This document shows positions 36,012 to 46,869 of a stretch of 64,000 nucleotides of DNA, piece by piece (position 1 is the stretch's first letter; each line of letters opens with the position of its first letter). Position numbers and translations under genes: made by a program. Source of the stretch: Elephas maximus indicus (Eukaryota > Chordata > Mammalia > Proboscidea > Elephantidae). The stretch covers positions 69,203,501 through 69,267,500 of the forward strand of contig NC_064820.1 in NCBI RefSeq assembly GCF_024166365.1. Direction: 5' to 3'. The notes below the pieces were generated by a model. That model was given only the letters and a program-made list of their open reading frames with translations. It was not told where the DNA came from and did not search any database.

Positions 36012-36364
36012 TGAGACAGCCCCCACATTGCTGTATTAAAAACCCTATTTTCTTTGCTTAGTTTCTCCCTCCCAGCTTTCCATTTGAATCCTGCTTTTAT
36101 GTAAACTCCATTGCGCCTGAGTAGCATGATTAAGAATGTTGCTGACATAACTTGTATGAACTCCCTACTTATAAACCCCTTCAGAGTAACTTGCCTGCAC
36201 ACACTTGGGGAGCAATGTTGGCAGCAGCAGCTCCTCAGCTCCAACTGACTCCTTTTCCTTGTGCAACGAAATAAAGGTGCCTTTCCTGTTCTCCCACTGT
36301 ACTCTCCTTTATCGGCCAATGCCAGTCATGCTGAGCAAGAACCTGGGGTTTCCACCCGTTAACA
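36012..36364 (+). mobile_element. ERV 3' LTR
   Basis: 353 bases from TGAGACAGCCCCC to CCCGTTAACA, directly after the polypurine tract, with an AATAAA near 36270. The long minus-strand frame that overlaps it is a shadow, not a gene. Confidence 0.9.
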
Positions 36365-37199
36365 ATACTTGTGGCCCTGACCTGCTTCTTTTACTTATAG
36401 TTCTCATTCCTCACTTACAATATGGGTTTTGCTTCCACTCATCAAATCTGCACACCTTTCCACAATTACCTCTTCTTTCCAAAAATTATTCTTCTACGTC
36501 TTTTTCCGACTTGATACCTTGTGGCAACATACAGATTACCCCTTGAAAGTGACCCTGTCCTTGCTTCTGGGGCACTGCATTCAGTGGAATCTTCCTATGT
36601 CTTCTGGCAGTGCTTCTCCATTGTTCTGCAGATCTTTTGTCTTCATCCCACCTCTTACCTGTTAACAGGCCTTAGGTCTTAATTGTCATCCCTCTAATTT
36701 TTCTTTTTTTCTTTCTACACTTTACTCTTTCTAGGAAACATCCATTCACAAAGTTTGATTGACCACTTTTTGCTCTGATTTCTAAGTTTACATCTCTAGC
36801 CCTAACCTGTTTCCTAGTCTAATATTTCCAATTGTCCAGTTCTATCAGGGGAAGCTCCATGTTTACAATTTCTTAGACTAGGAAGTTTAAATTCACCTTT
36901 TACTCCTTTCCCCCATCCCTGTCCCACCTATATTCCCTAATACTAAGAAATTGAAAGCCTACATTTTTAGAGATGGGCTGGACCCACTCAAGGCTACTCA
37001 TGTGAGCAGGAGTTCTAGGACCATGCTGGACAGGAGGGTGGTGTGTGTCGGGGTGGCGGGGCATTACCAGATCTCAGTCCACAGAGATTCTATGGTAACA
37101 GGGGGTAAATGAATCAGTGGAAGCCTAGGAAGTGAAACTGAGAGTTAAGAATATAGTATGAAGATAGTTAAATTGGCAAAAATTTAATAATGTAAAACA
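36365..37199. other. No gene seen
   Basis: Pyrimidine-rich, non-coding sequence following the ERV 3' LTR. Confidence 0.5.
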
Positions 37200-37830
37200 A
37201 GCCAGCATATGGGGCAACAGGTACTTTCGTAAATAGCCATCATTCATGTTAATTTGATACAGCTACTTAGAAAGAAATATTCAGAGTATCTCTTAAAAAT
37301 GTAAATGCTCATAACCTATGACCCAGCAATTTCACTTTTACATATATATTTAGGAAATACATACCCTCATTTAAAGAAGAAGGCATGCTTAAGAATTTCA
37401 TTGCATCATTGTTAATAATATTTCAATTGGGAAATGGTTTAATAAACTGTGATATATCTATTATTCTGGCGTACTATTCAGAAGTTAACAAGATTGAGGT
37501 AAATGTGTACAAATATTAAAACCTCTCCAAAGACATACTGTTGAGTAGAAAGAAAAAAGCCATGTTGTGGACTGGTACATATATCATTTCCAAAACACAT
37601 ACACATACCTAAACAACACTAAAACACTACAGGTTTTCTCAGAGGAACATAATTATTCAATTGTGTGATAAAAAATCTAGGATATCTTCACAGCAAACTA
37701 ATAACAAGGACTATTTCCAGGGAGCAGAAGAGGACTGAGGTTGGGGGTGATAGTCAAAGAGGATGGTAGCCTGCCTTATCTGCAATGTAACTTTGTAAAA
37801 TAACAAAATATATATATATATATACACACA
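37200..37830 (+). mobile_element. Old L1 ORF2 3' end and 3' UTR, sense
   Basis: TATGACCCAGCAATTTCAC at 37317, AACTGTGATATATCTATTATTC near 37445 and AAACACATACACATACC near 37594 are in the expected L1 order. A (TA)n(CA)n repeat follows near 37806. Confidence 0.75.
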
Positions 37831-37834
37831 CACA
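37806..37834 (+). repeat. (TA)n(CA)n simple repeat
   Basis: Alternating TA then CA units at the end of the L1 fragment. Confidence 0.9.
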
Positions 37835-38451
37835 TTAATTGTATAGCTTTTAAGCAGAGAAAGAACAAAAAGCAGCCAGAGAATGAAGCTAAGATAGGAA
37901 ATGGAATGGCCAGAAATGAGCCAGGGCACAGATGGGTCAAAGGACAGTTAAGGAAATGGTTGTACAACACAGCCTGTCCACTGCGGTGTTCCTCCAAAGT
38001 GTGTTTCAGCATACTTGGCAGGGTCAGAAGTGTCCTTAAAGGAACCAATTTGAGTTGGAAGGAGTGGCCACTGCAGACAGGATTGGTGAAGTCTGCAGAA
38101 GGAAACAGATTCAGCAAAGCAGTGGCTGACTAGTGTCAGTGTACAATGTGGTACAGATTAGGTTTAGTCCAGAGCTGTGGTTGGATAGAAGGAGGCCTAG
38201 ACAAAAGGACAGAAAGTCTCAGTATAATCCACAGACAAGGTAGGTTGAAGGGTTTGGCCAATGGGTACATGTCCTGTGTACATACTGGGCAGGCAAGTCT
38301 GAACAGAGGCAGGGTTAGATACAACATTCAGGCATATTTATCAGTGAGTTTTGTCATTTCAGGGAGATTGAAATACCTGTTTCTTTTTACTTTGGACAGT
38401 TCAAATTTTTTCTAGTCAGTCCTGTCCCCAAGTTCTCTGACATTAAAAATA

Positions 38452-38646
38452 CAGTTGCTGTCAAGTTGATTCTGACTCATGCAAACCCATGTGTTGCAGA
38501 GAACTGTGTTCTATAGAGTTTTCCATGGCTAGTTTTTCAAAGTAGATCACCAGGCTTTTGTTCCAGTGCACCTATGGGTGGACTTGATTCTCCAACCATT
38601 CAGTTAGCAGCCAGGCATGTTAACAATTTGTACCACCCAGGGACCC
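38452..38646 (-). mobile_element. AfroSINE, divergent long subtype
   Basis: Tail CAGTTGCTGTCAAGTTGATTC and head TTTGTACCACCCAGGGACCCC, with a distinctive body (GTGTTCTATAGAGTTTTCCATGGC). The same body type is seen at 44850-44990. Confidence 0.85.
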
Positions 38647-38974
38647 CTTCTCTGACCTGAAGACCCTCTTAAATTTCTCCCTGACTCTTACCAGTATAGT
38701 CAGATCCCTCTTTGGCCTGGATTTTCATAATAGCTTAAATAATGGCTTCACTGACTCTTTATTCCAACACATCCTACATATCACTGCCAAATTAATTTTC
38801 TTAAAACATCACTTGCTTCTTGTTAATTCACTTGAGCAAGATGTGGCAATGGTCCCATTTGCCTGGGTCTATCCCAACCCAGCATTAGGATCGAACTCCT
38901 CTGTTTTGCTCTAAAAGCTCTAAATAATGTGAACCATGCCATTTTACTTAACATTAACTCCCATTCTACCCATA

Positions 38975-39181
38975 CCAGGAACCCTGGTAGCACAGTGGTT
39001 AAGTGCTTGGCTGCTAACCAAAAGGTTGGCAGTTTGAACCCACCAGCTGCTCCGTGGGAGAAAGATGTGACCATCTGCTTCTGCAAAGATTATAGCCTTG
39101 GAAACCCTATGGGGAAGTCCTTCTCTTTCCTATGAAATTGCTATGAGTCAGAATTGACTCGATGGCACATACCAACAACAC
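38975..39181 (+). mobile_element. AfroSINE, long subtype, with 9 bp duplication
   Basis: Flanked by CTACCCATA at 38966-38974 and 39182-39190. The tail ends GATGGCACATACCAACAACAC, close to the RTE 3' terminus. Confidence 0.93.
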
Positions 39182-39517
39182 CTACCCATAACTTGCCTCA
39201 TCAATTGTTCTTAACACTGGATTTCAACCTCCAAGTATATTTCTTAAAAAATGTAAGAAGTCAGTGGTAGATGTCAGGTTAGTCTTGTGGGTATATCTGC
39301 TTCTTTATGGGGCCTCAAATTATGTACATTATTGTCATCCGAACAAAATTGTTACATTTTCTCTGCTTCTCACCTCCTGTCCTACTCTCCTTTCCTGCCC
39401 AAAGGAACCAGACCATTTATTTTAACTCCATAGCCTCACCCACACCCCTTACACACCATCCTCTTTTCCTTATCTCGCATTCAGGCCATTCTTGTGCCTT
39501 TCCCCCTGCTGTTACCA

Positions 39518-39684
39518 AAAAAAAAAAAAAACCTGTTGCTGTCAAGTCAATGCTGACTCATAGCAACACTATAGGACAGAGTAGAACTGCCCTGTAGGGT
39601 GTCCAAGGAGTGCCTGGTGGATTTGAACTACCAACCTTTTGGTTAGCCACCATAGCTCTTAACCAGTACACCCCCAGGGTTTCC
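39518..39684 (-). mobile_element. AfroSINE, short subtype
   Basis: Full-length antisense copy preceded by a run of A, next to the ERV-L LTR. Confidence 0.93.
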
Positions 39685-39781
39685 CCTCCCTTAGCCAACC
39701 ACTAAAAAGCTCTCCCACACTCCTCCATCTACCCAAATCATACATCTACATCTGTTCTAGCTTAAGTTCCATCTCTATCAT

Positions 39782-40440
39782 TGCCTTAGGCTGGGTTCGC
39801 TAGAGAAGCAAAACCAGTGAAGCATACATACAGAGAGAGAGTAAGCAAGATTTATCTCAAGGAAATGGATCAAGCAGTTGTAGAGGCTAGCAAGTCCCAA
39901 GATGGTGGGTCAGGCATCAGTCTGGAGGCTTCTGCTGACTCGTAAAGCTGTAGGGGCTGATGAACCCAAGGTCAGCAGGTCAGATGGCAGGTAGCTGGGT
40001 CACAGGCTGTGAAGGCTGATGAATCCCAAGATCAGCATGTAAGATGGCAGAACACTGGCTCACAGGCCACAGAAGATAACAAATCCCAAGACTGGCAAGC
40101 AACACAGCAGGACACTGGCTCAAGTCCCAAGAACTGGAGGTCAGATGATGACAAGCCAGATGCAGGATCCAGAGCAAAAACCAGTGGCTTTCCTAGAACA
40201 TCCATATATACTGGATGCAGCCCACACCTGTGAAGAAACTTCCCATACAAATGATTGGCTGAATTACATCAGATCATATCATGGAGATGATTACATCAGA
40301 TCACAAAATGCAGAATGACTACATCATTACATAACTTCCAAATTACATCATGATGTAACTGGCAAACAACAGCATAACTGCCAAACCACTGAGAATTGTG
40401 GCCCAGCCAAGTTGACATAAAACATTAACAGCCACAATCA
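39782..40440 (-). mobile_element. ERV-L-type 3' LTR
   Basis: Read in reverse it starts TGATTGTGGCTGTTAATG, passes through TTATGTCAACTTGGCTGGG and ends at CCCAGCCTAAGGCA. ERV-L pol sequence follows to the right in the same orientation, with a short purine tract between, so this is the 3' LTR. Confidence 0.82.
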
Positions 40441-42600
40441 ACTCCTTGTCAACTTGTCACCTGTACAAATCTCCTTAAACCATACATAATCTCTAAATAA
40501 AAACAATTATAAAGTCATTCTTGCATGTAACATGATACCACTAACACTTGTACAAGTGAAAACAGATTAGCCCTGTTTAAACCATACTTTTTAAGTGGAG
40601 AAAACAAGAATGTTTAATGTTAACGCATACAAGGAAAAAATACTCATAACAAATGCAGTCTTTGTTTCTGCAAATGGTCATATGCCTTCTTCCACCACCA
40701 TTCCATATTACTTTTGCCCTCAGCAAGCACCTCAACTGGTTCTGATTCTTTGCCAGGTGAAGTGACCCAGACCTTCATTCCTGAAGGGTCGCTGCGATCA
40801 ACAGTAATGTTGGAATTGGGTTGCTATAGTTTTCCATTGACTTTAACCACAGGGCATGGTAGTACTAAGAGATGTCTTAAGGGAACTCCTGAATTCCAGA
40901 CATACTCTTCTTTACCTCCATTATGTCATATCAATCTGACTTCCTCTTGGTAATCAGGATTGATCACACCAATCAATGCAGCAACACACTTCTTTGCCTA
41001 TTGATCCAGAGGCATGAAGAGCCCCAAAAGTACGGGTGGCATTCTTAACTTTCAGTTCAATGGAATCGGTGTTGTACCTCCTGGTGGAAGAATTCCTCTT
41101 TTTGGAACTAAGGCCTCTAGACTCACAGAGTATAGTGAAGCAGGGACAGAAAGCAAAAATTTTGCAGGTGGGTCACTAGGGTAATAATGAGTGGTGCCAC
41201 TCCCATTTGCACCCCTTGATTCCTGGACCCACAAATCCTGGCTATGGACGAAACAGCACCATATACTGGACGCTGGTTTACAGCATATACAGCCTCCTGG
41301 AGAACATTACCCCAACCCTACAAGGTATTGCCACCTAGCTGGCACCATAATTATTTCTTTAGAAGGCCATTTCATCATTCTGTTAATCCAGCTGCTTCAG
41401 GATGTTGGGGAACATGGTAAGATCAGTGAATTCCACGAGCATGGGCCCACTGATGCACTTCACTTGCTGTGAAGTGAGTCCCTTGATCGGAGGCAATGCT
41501 GTGTGGGATACCATGACTATGGGTAAGGCATTCTATGAGTCCATGGATGGTAGTTTTGGCAGAAGCATTGAGTGCAGGGAAGGCAAATCTGTATCCACAG
41601 TAAGAACGAAATGCCCTTTCCATAATGGAAGTGGTCTAATGTAATCAACCTGCCACAAGGTTATTGGCTGATTACCTCAAGGAATGCTGCCATATTGGGG
41701 ACTCAGTGTTGGTCTCTACTGCTGCCAGATTGGGTACTCAGCAGTGGCTGTAACCAAGTCGACCTTGGTGAGTGGAATTCCAGGTTGCCAAGACCATGCA
41801 TAACCTCAATCCCTGCAACTATGGCCACTTTGTTCATGAGCCCATTGGGCAATACAGTAGTGGATGGGGAAGGAGGGTAACTGGTTTCCACAGAACATGT
41901 CATTTTATCCACTTGATTGTTAAAGTCCTCCTTTGCTGAGGTCACCCTTTGGTAAGCATTCACATGAGATGAAAAAAAAAAATTTCTGTGGCCCATTCAG
42001 AGAGGTCTGTGCATATACCTCTTCCCTATATTTCCTTGTCAACAAATTTCCAAGCACGTTCCTTCCAAGTCCCTGTCCATCCAGCCAAACCACTGGCCAC
42101 AGTGCATGAATCAGTATACAATAGCATATCTGGTCATTTCTCCTTCCAAGCAAAGTGAAAAACCAGGTGCACTCCTCAAAATTCTGCCCATTGGGGGGAT
42201 TTGCCTTCTCCACCGTCTTGTAGGAAGGTCCCAGAAAGGGTATACAGTGCTGCCACAGTCCATTTCTGAGTGGCACCTGTATATTACACAGAACCATCTA
42301 TAAACCAGGCACGAGTTTTCTCTTGCTTGGTCAACTAGTTATAAGGAACTCAGCAGGAGACCATAAGTGAAGAATGGGAGAGAGAAGGTAATATGACAGG
42401 AGTAGAGACCAGGGCATTTGGGCCACTTCCTCACGCAACTTAATTGTGTCTTCTGGTTCTGCTGGGGCCCGATCTCTTATCTACTACTTCCATTTAATGA
42501 CTGTGCTATAGTGTAAGTCCAACTTTATGACTCTGTGGGACAGATAACACCCAGTTCATGATGGCCACCTCAGGCTGCATGGTGGCTTGGTGGCCCATGG
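40441..42600 (-). pseudogene. ERV-L pol remnant: RNase H, integrase, dUTPase
   Basis: Order in the minus direction: an RNase H-like segment (about 42297-41920); the zinc-binding and core parts of integrase, with IPHSIASDQGTHF at about 41500-41460 containing the second catalytic Asp of the D,D-35-E set; then a dUTPase-like segment starting near 41130 (EALVPKRGILPPGGT). A dUTPase placed after integrase is characteristic of ERV-L. Several stops and frameshifts interrupt all parts. gag, most of reverse transcriptase and the 5' LTR are absent; the RTE at 42618 lies where they should continue. Confidence 0.85.
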
Positions 42601-42617
42601 TTAGGCATTCAATCTCT

Positions 42618-44849
42618 ATTGTTCTCATTATGTGCTGTTGACTTGATTCTGACTCTTAGCCACCTTATGTACAACAGAATGAAACACTGCCTAGTCCTGC
42701 ACAATTCTCTTAATGGTTGCTATGCTTAAGCCCATTGTGGCAGCTACTGTGTCAATCCATCTCATGGAGGGTCTTCCTGTTTTTCATGGACCCTCTCTTT
42801 TACCAAGCATGATGTCCTTCTCCAGGGACTGGTCCCTCCTGATAACATGTCCAGAGTATGTGAGACTAAGTCTGGCTATCCTTGCTTCTAATGAGCATTC
42901 TGGCTGTACTTCTTCCAAGACAAATTTGTTCGTTCTTCTGGCAGTCCACTGTATACTCAGTATTCTTCACCAACACTGTAATTCAAAGGCATCAATTTAT
43001 GTTTAGGTCTTCCCTATTCATTGTACAGATATCATACGCACATGAGGTGATTGAAAACACCATGGCTTGGGTCAGGTGCATCTCAGTACTTAAAGTGACA
43101 TCTTTGCTCCTTAACGCTTTTTTTTTTTTCTTTTCTGGGCAGTGAGTCTTTTTTAAATTTTTTTATTTATTGTGCTTTAAGTGAAAGTCTACAGCTCAAG
43201 TTAGTTTCTCATACAAAAATTTATACACACATTGTGATGTGACCCTAGTTGCTCTCTATAATGTGACAGCACCCTCCTCTTTTCCACACCGAATTTCCCG
43301 TGTCCATTTAACCAGCTCCTGTCCCTTTCTGCCTTCTCATCTTGCCTCTGGACAGGAGATGCCCATTTTGTCTCATGTATCTGCTTGAACTAAGAAGTGC
43401 ACTTTTCACAAGTATCATTTTATGTCCTATAGTCCAGTCTAATCTTTGTCTGAAGAGTTGGTTTCATACAATATTCGCCCTTTTGCAATTGACTAATTCC
43501 ATTCAGCATAATGCCTTCCACATTAATTCATGCTAGGTTTCATGGATTCATCGTTGTTCTTTATTGTTGTGTAGTATTCCATTGTGTGAATATTGCATAA
43601 TTTGTTTATCCATTCATCCATTGATGGGCACCTAGATTGTTTCCATTTTTTTGCTATTGTGAACAGTGCTGCAATGAACATGGGTTTGCAGCAACTTAAC
43701 ACTTTAAAGAGAGCTTTTGCAGCAGGTTTTCCCAGTGCAATTTATCATCTGATTTCTTGACTGCTGCTTCCATGGGCATTGATTATGGATCCAAGTAAAA
43801 TTAAATCCTTGACAACTTCGATCTTTTCTCTGTGCATTATGATTGGTTCATTTGTGAGGGTTTTTGTTTTCTTTATGTTGAGGCATAATCCATACTGAAG
43901 GCTGTAGTCTTTGATCTTCATCAGTAAGTGCTTCAAGTTCTCTTCACTTTCAACAAGCATGTGTTAGCTGCATATCAGAAGTTGTTAATGAGTTCTCCTC
44001 CAATTCTGATGCCACGTGCTTCTTCCTATAGTCCGGGTTCTTGAATTATCTGCTCAGCATACAGATTGAATAGGTACGGTGAAAGGATACAACCATGACA
44101 CACACCTTTCCTGATTTTAAACCAGGCAGTATTCCCTTTTTCTATTCGAATGACTGCCTCTTAGTCTATGTACAGGTTCCTCATGAGCACAATTAAGTGT
44201 TCTGGAATTCTCATTCTTCACAATGTTATCTATAATTTGTTATGATCCACACAACATCGAATACCTTTGCGTAGTCAATAAAACACAGATAAACATTTTC
44301 TGGAATTCTCTTTTTTCAGCCAGGATCCATCTGATGTCAGCAATAGTATCCCTCCTTCCACATCCTCTTCTGAATCGGGCTTGAATTTCTGACAGTTCCC
44401 TGTCAACGGACTGCTGCAGCCATTTGTTATCTTCAGCAAAATTTTATTTGTGTGTCATATTAATGGTATTGTTTGATAATTCCTGCATTCTGTTGGATCA
44501 CCTCTGTTTGGAATAGGCACAAACATGAATCTCTTCCAATCAGTTTGCCAGGTAGCTAGTTTCCAAAATTCTTGACATAGACAGGTAAGTGCTCCCAATG
44601 CTGCATCCGTTTGTTGAAACATCTCAACTGGTACTCTGTCAATCCCTGAAGCCTTGATTTTTGCCAGTGCCTTCAGTGCAGTTTGGACTTCTTCCTTCAA
44701 TACCATCAGTTCTTGATCGTAGACTACCTCCTGAGATGGAAGAATGTCAACCAGTTCTTTTTGGTACAGTGACTCTATGTATTCCTCCCATCTTCTTTTG
44801 ATGCTTCCTGCATCATTTAGTATTTTCTCCATAGAATCCTTCAATATTG
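42618..44849 (-). mobile_element. RTE/BovB-like LINE, 5'-truncated, split by an L1
   Basis: Antisense RTE at 42618-43112 and 43693-44849, with reverse-transcriptase remnants near 44260-44700 (for example KASGIDRVPVEMFQQTDAALG). The 3' end lies against ERV-L sequence, so the RTE may have inserted into, or next to, the ERV-L remnant. Its 5' boundary abuts a SINE piece without a visible target duplication. Confidence 0.88.
43113..43692 (-). mobile_element. L1 3' end, antisense, with internal 3' UTR deletion, nested in RTE
   Basis: A poly(T) run is followed by antisense L1 3' UTR, then by antisense ORF2 3' end (TGCTATTGTGAACAGTGCTGC near 43651). Compared with the 11.7-18.8 kb L1, about 700 bases (equivalent to roughly 17772-18468) are missing, including the G-rich tract. 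The RTE resumes after it at AACTTAACACTTTAAAGAG. Confidence 0.9.
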
Positions 44850-44990
44850 CAACTCCATAGGGTTTCAAGGCTGATTTTTTGGGAATAGATGGCCAGGCCT
44901 TTCTTCTGAGAAGCATCTGGGTAGACTTCAGCTTCCAACCTTTGGGTTAGCAGCTTTGCTAGTTAATTATTTGTACCACTCAGATATTCC
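44850..44990 (-). mobile_element. SINE fragment fused to the RTE 5' boundary
   Basis: Begins abruptly at CCATAGGGTTTCAAGGC where the RTE reads TTGCAACT, and ends with the head-like TTTGTACCACTCAG. Its tail half is missing, so it is either a host SINE cut by the RTE or a template-switch chimera. Confidence 0.7.
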
Positions 44991-46344
44991 GTTATATTCA
45001 GGACTCTTGATTGCAAATGGTAGTAATCTAACTCAAATTGATTTAATTTAAAAGGGAATTTCTTGGTCTACCTAACTGAACTTGTAGGTGTAGTTTGACT
45101 TAAGGCAGAGACTGGATTCATGTGCTCAAAAATAACACTAGGAATCAATCTTTATCTCATCGGTCTTCTTTCCTGTGGGTTGACTATATAGCAAGCTGTC
45201 TACCTTGTGTGGCAAAGGTGACCACCAAAACTCCAGGATTTCCTCTTACCAGTGGAACCCAATGGAAAAAACTCTTAATGTTACATTGAAATATATAAAA
45301 TTGTCATTTATGCATTTCAAAAATGGCTGAATAGTGGCAATTTCATATATTTTAGCCTAAAAGTTCCAGAAATAGTCCCAGGGCTAAAGCTCATTTGTCC
45401 ATCCAGCTCAGATTTCTTACCCATTATTAAACCAATCACTATGGTCATTGGGGATGCAGTATTCTTTTTGGCCAGGCTAGAGTCACATGCCCACCCACAG
45501 AGCCATGTGGACAAAAGTGAAGAAGCACTGATTTCTAAAAGGAAATACAAGTTCTATCATCAAAAAAAAAAAAAAAAAAAAGAATAAAAACTGAGGAGGC
45601 AAAATACCAGATACTCACTGTGTATATATTATAGACACCAAAGGTGGAAATTTCCTGTGAAGGGAATGGATCCTAAACTTCAGGGAACCTCACTTGCATA
45701 GGCTACTTCCAAGACAATGTATCTAGTTTTGTACTTAAAATTTTGAATTCTTTTTTTTAAAGAGGGGTCCCCAAATTGTATAAACCTCAGGACCAATAAA
45801 ACTTGAATCTACTGATAAAACACTCAAAAATATTTGTGAAATTAGTAAATAAATGTTCCCAATGTATTCTACTTCCTCCTGTTTTTAGTGGAAATAAACC
45901 GCTTGTTGTTTTGGGTTTAGCTTATTCACTAAATTCTTCATAATAATGTAATCTCTTATCTCTTGACACCAACCAAAAACAACTTCATCATTCCCTCCAA
46001 AACTCCCCAACTTCTTATAGCCCAGCATCTGTGCTTTTCTCTGCCTCTGTCACAGACCCACACAAACATGGTTACTTTTCATTGCTTTACCCTCCTGGAG
46101 AAACCTGCCTCCCAGTATTTCTTTTCATGAGAAAAGCTCAGTTGGAGGTGTTCATCGCTGGGTCTCACTGTGGTTTCTTATATCACCAATTCAAAATAAC
46201 TTATCAGTGGCTCATATAATCCTTTAAAAAATTTTTCAGATCAAAATTAATTCTCTAAAGCTAACAGAAAGAACATGCAATGTAAGGTAGACCTTTCACT
46301 GGAGTAGAATTTGAACATGATCTGGGTCAGAGCCACAAAAAAAA
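44991..46344. other. No gene seen
   Basis: Ancient-repeat-like text near 45000-45260 (GATTGCAAATGGTAGTAATC), an A run near 45562 and otherwise unique sequence. Confidence 0.5.
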
Positions 46345-46523
46345 CCTATAAAAAACCAAAACCACTGCCATCGAGTGAATTACAATTCTTAGTGACCTTA
46401 TAGGACAGAGCAGAACTGCCCCAAAGGGTTACAGTCTTGGAAACTCTATGAGGCAGTTCTACTCTGTTCCATAAGTTTGCTAAGAGAATCAACTCAACGG
46501 CAGTGGGTTTGGTTTTTTATAGG
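46345..46523. repeat. Palindromic pair of AfroSINE 3' halves
   Basis: Antisense SINE 3' half (46353-46425) followed directly by a sense SINE 3' half (to 46516), giving two arms of about 79 bases. The palindrome continues into the outer bases: CCTATAAAAAACC on the left mirrors GGTTTTTTATAGG on the right. The RNA or single strand could form one long hairpin. Confidence 0.88.
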
Positions 46524-46566
46524 TATATGGCTTTGACCCAAATCACATTCAAATTTTCATGCAATG

Positions 46567-46869
46567 TAGCCATAGTGGCACAGTGGTTTAAGCGATGATT
46601 GCTAGCCCAAAAATTGGCGGTTGGAAACTACCAGTGGCTCTGCGAGAGAAAGACATGGCGGTCTGCTTCTGCAGAGATTTACAGCCTCAGAAACACTATG
46701 GGGTGGCTATGAGTCAGAATTGACTTAACGCTAGTGGTTTTTTTTTCTTTTTTTTAATCTTTATGGAAGCAGATTGCCATATCTTTTTCTGGGGAAGTGG
46801 CTGGTGGGTTCAAATTATCGACCTTTTGATTAGTAACTGAGTGCTTAACCACTGCACCATCAGGGCTCC
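46567..46869. repeat. Second inverted AfroSINE pair
   Basis: A full sense long-subtype copy (46567-46755, ending in a T run) is followed at once by the antisense head and middle of another copy (46757-46869, ending GCACCATCAGGGCTCC). Confidence 0.88.

Noticed and set aside
35720-36319. 199-codon minus-strand open frame
   Set aside because: It is antisense to the ERV 3' region and LTR. The peptide has no domain, and the frame is explained by the retroviral sequence.
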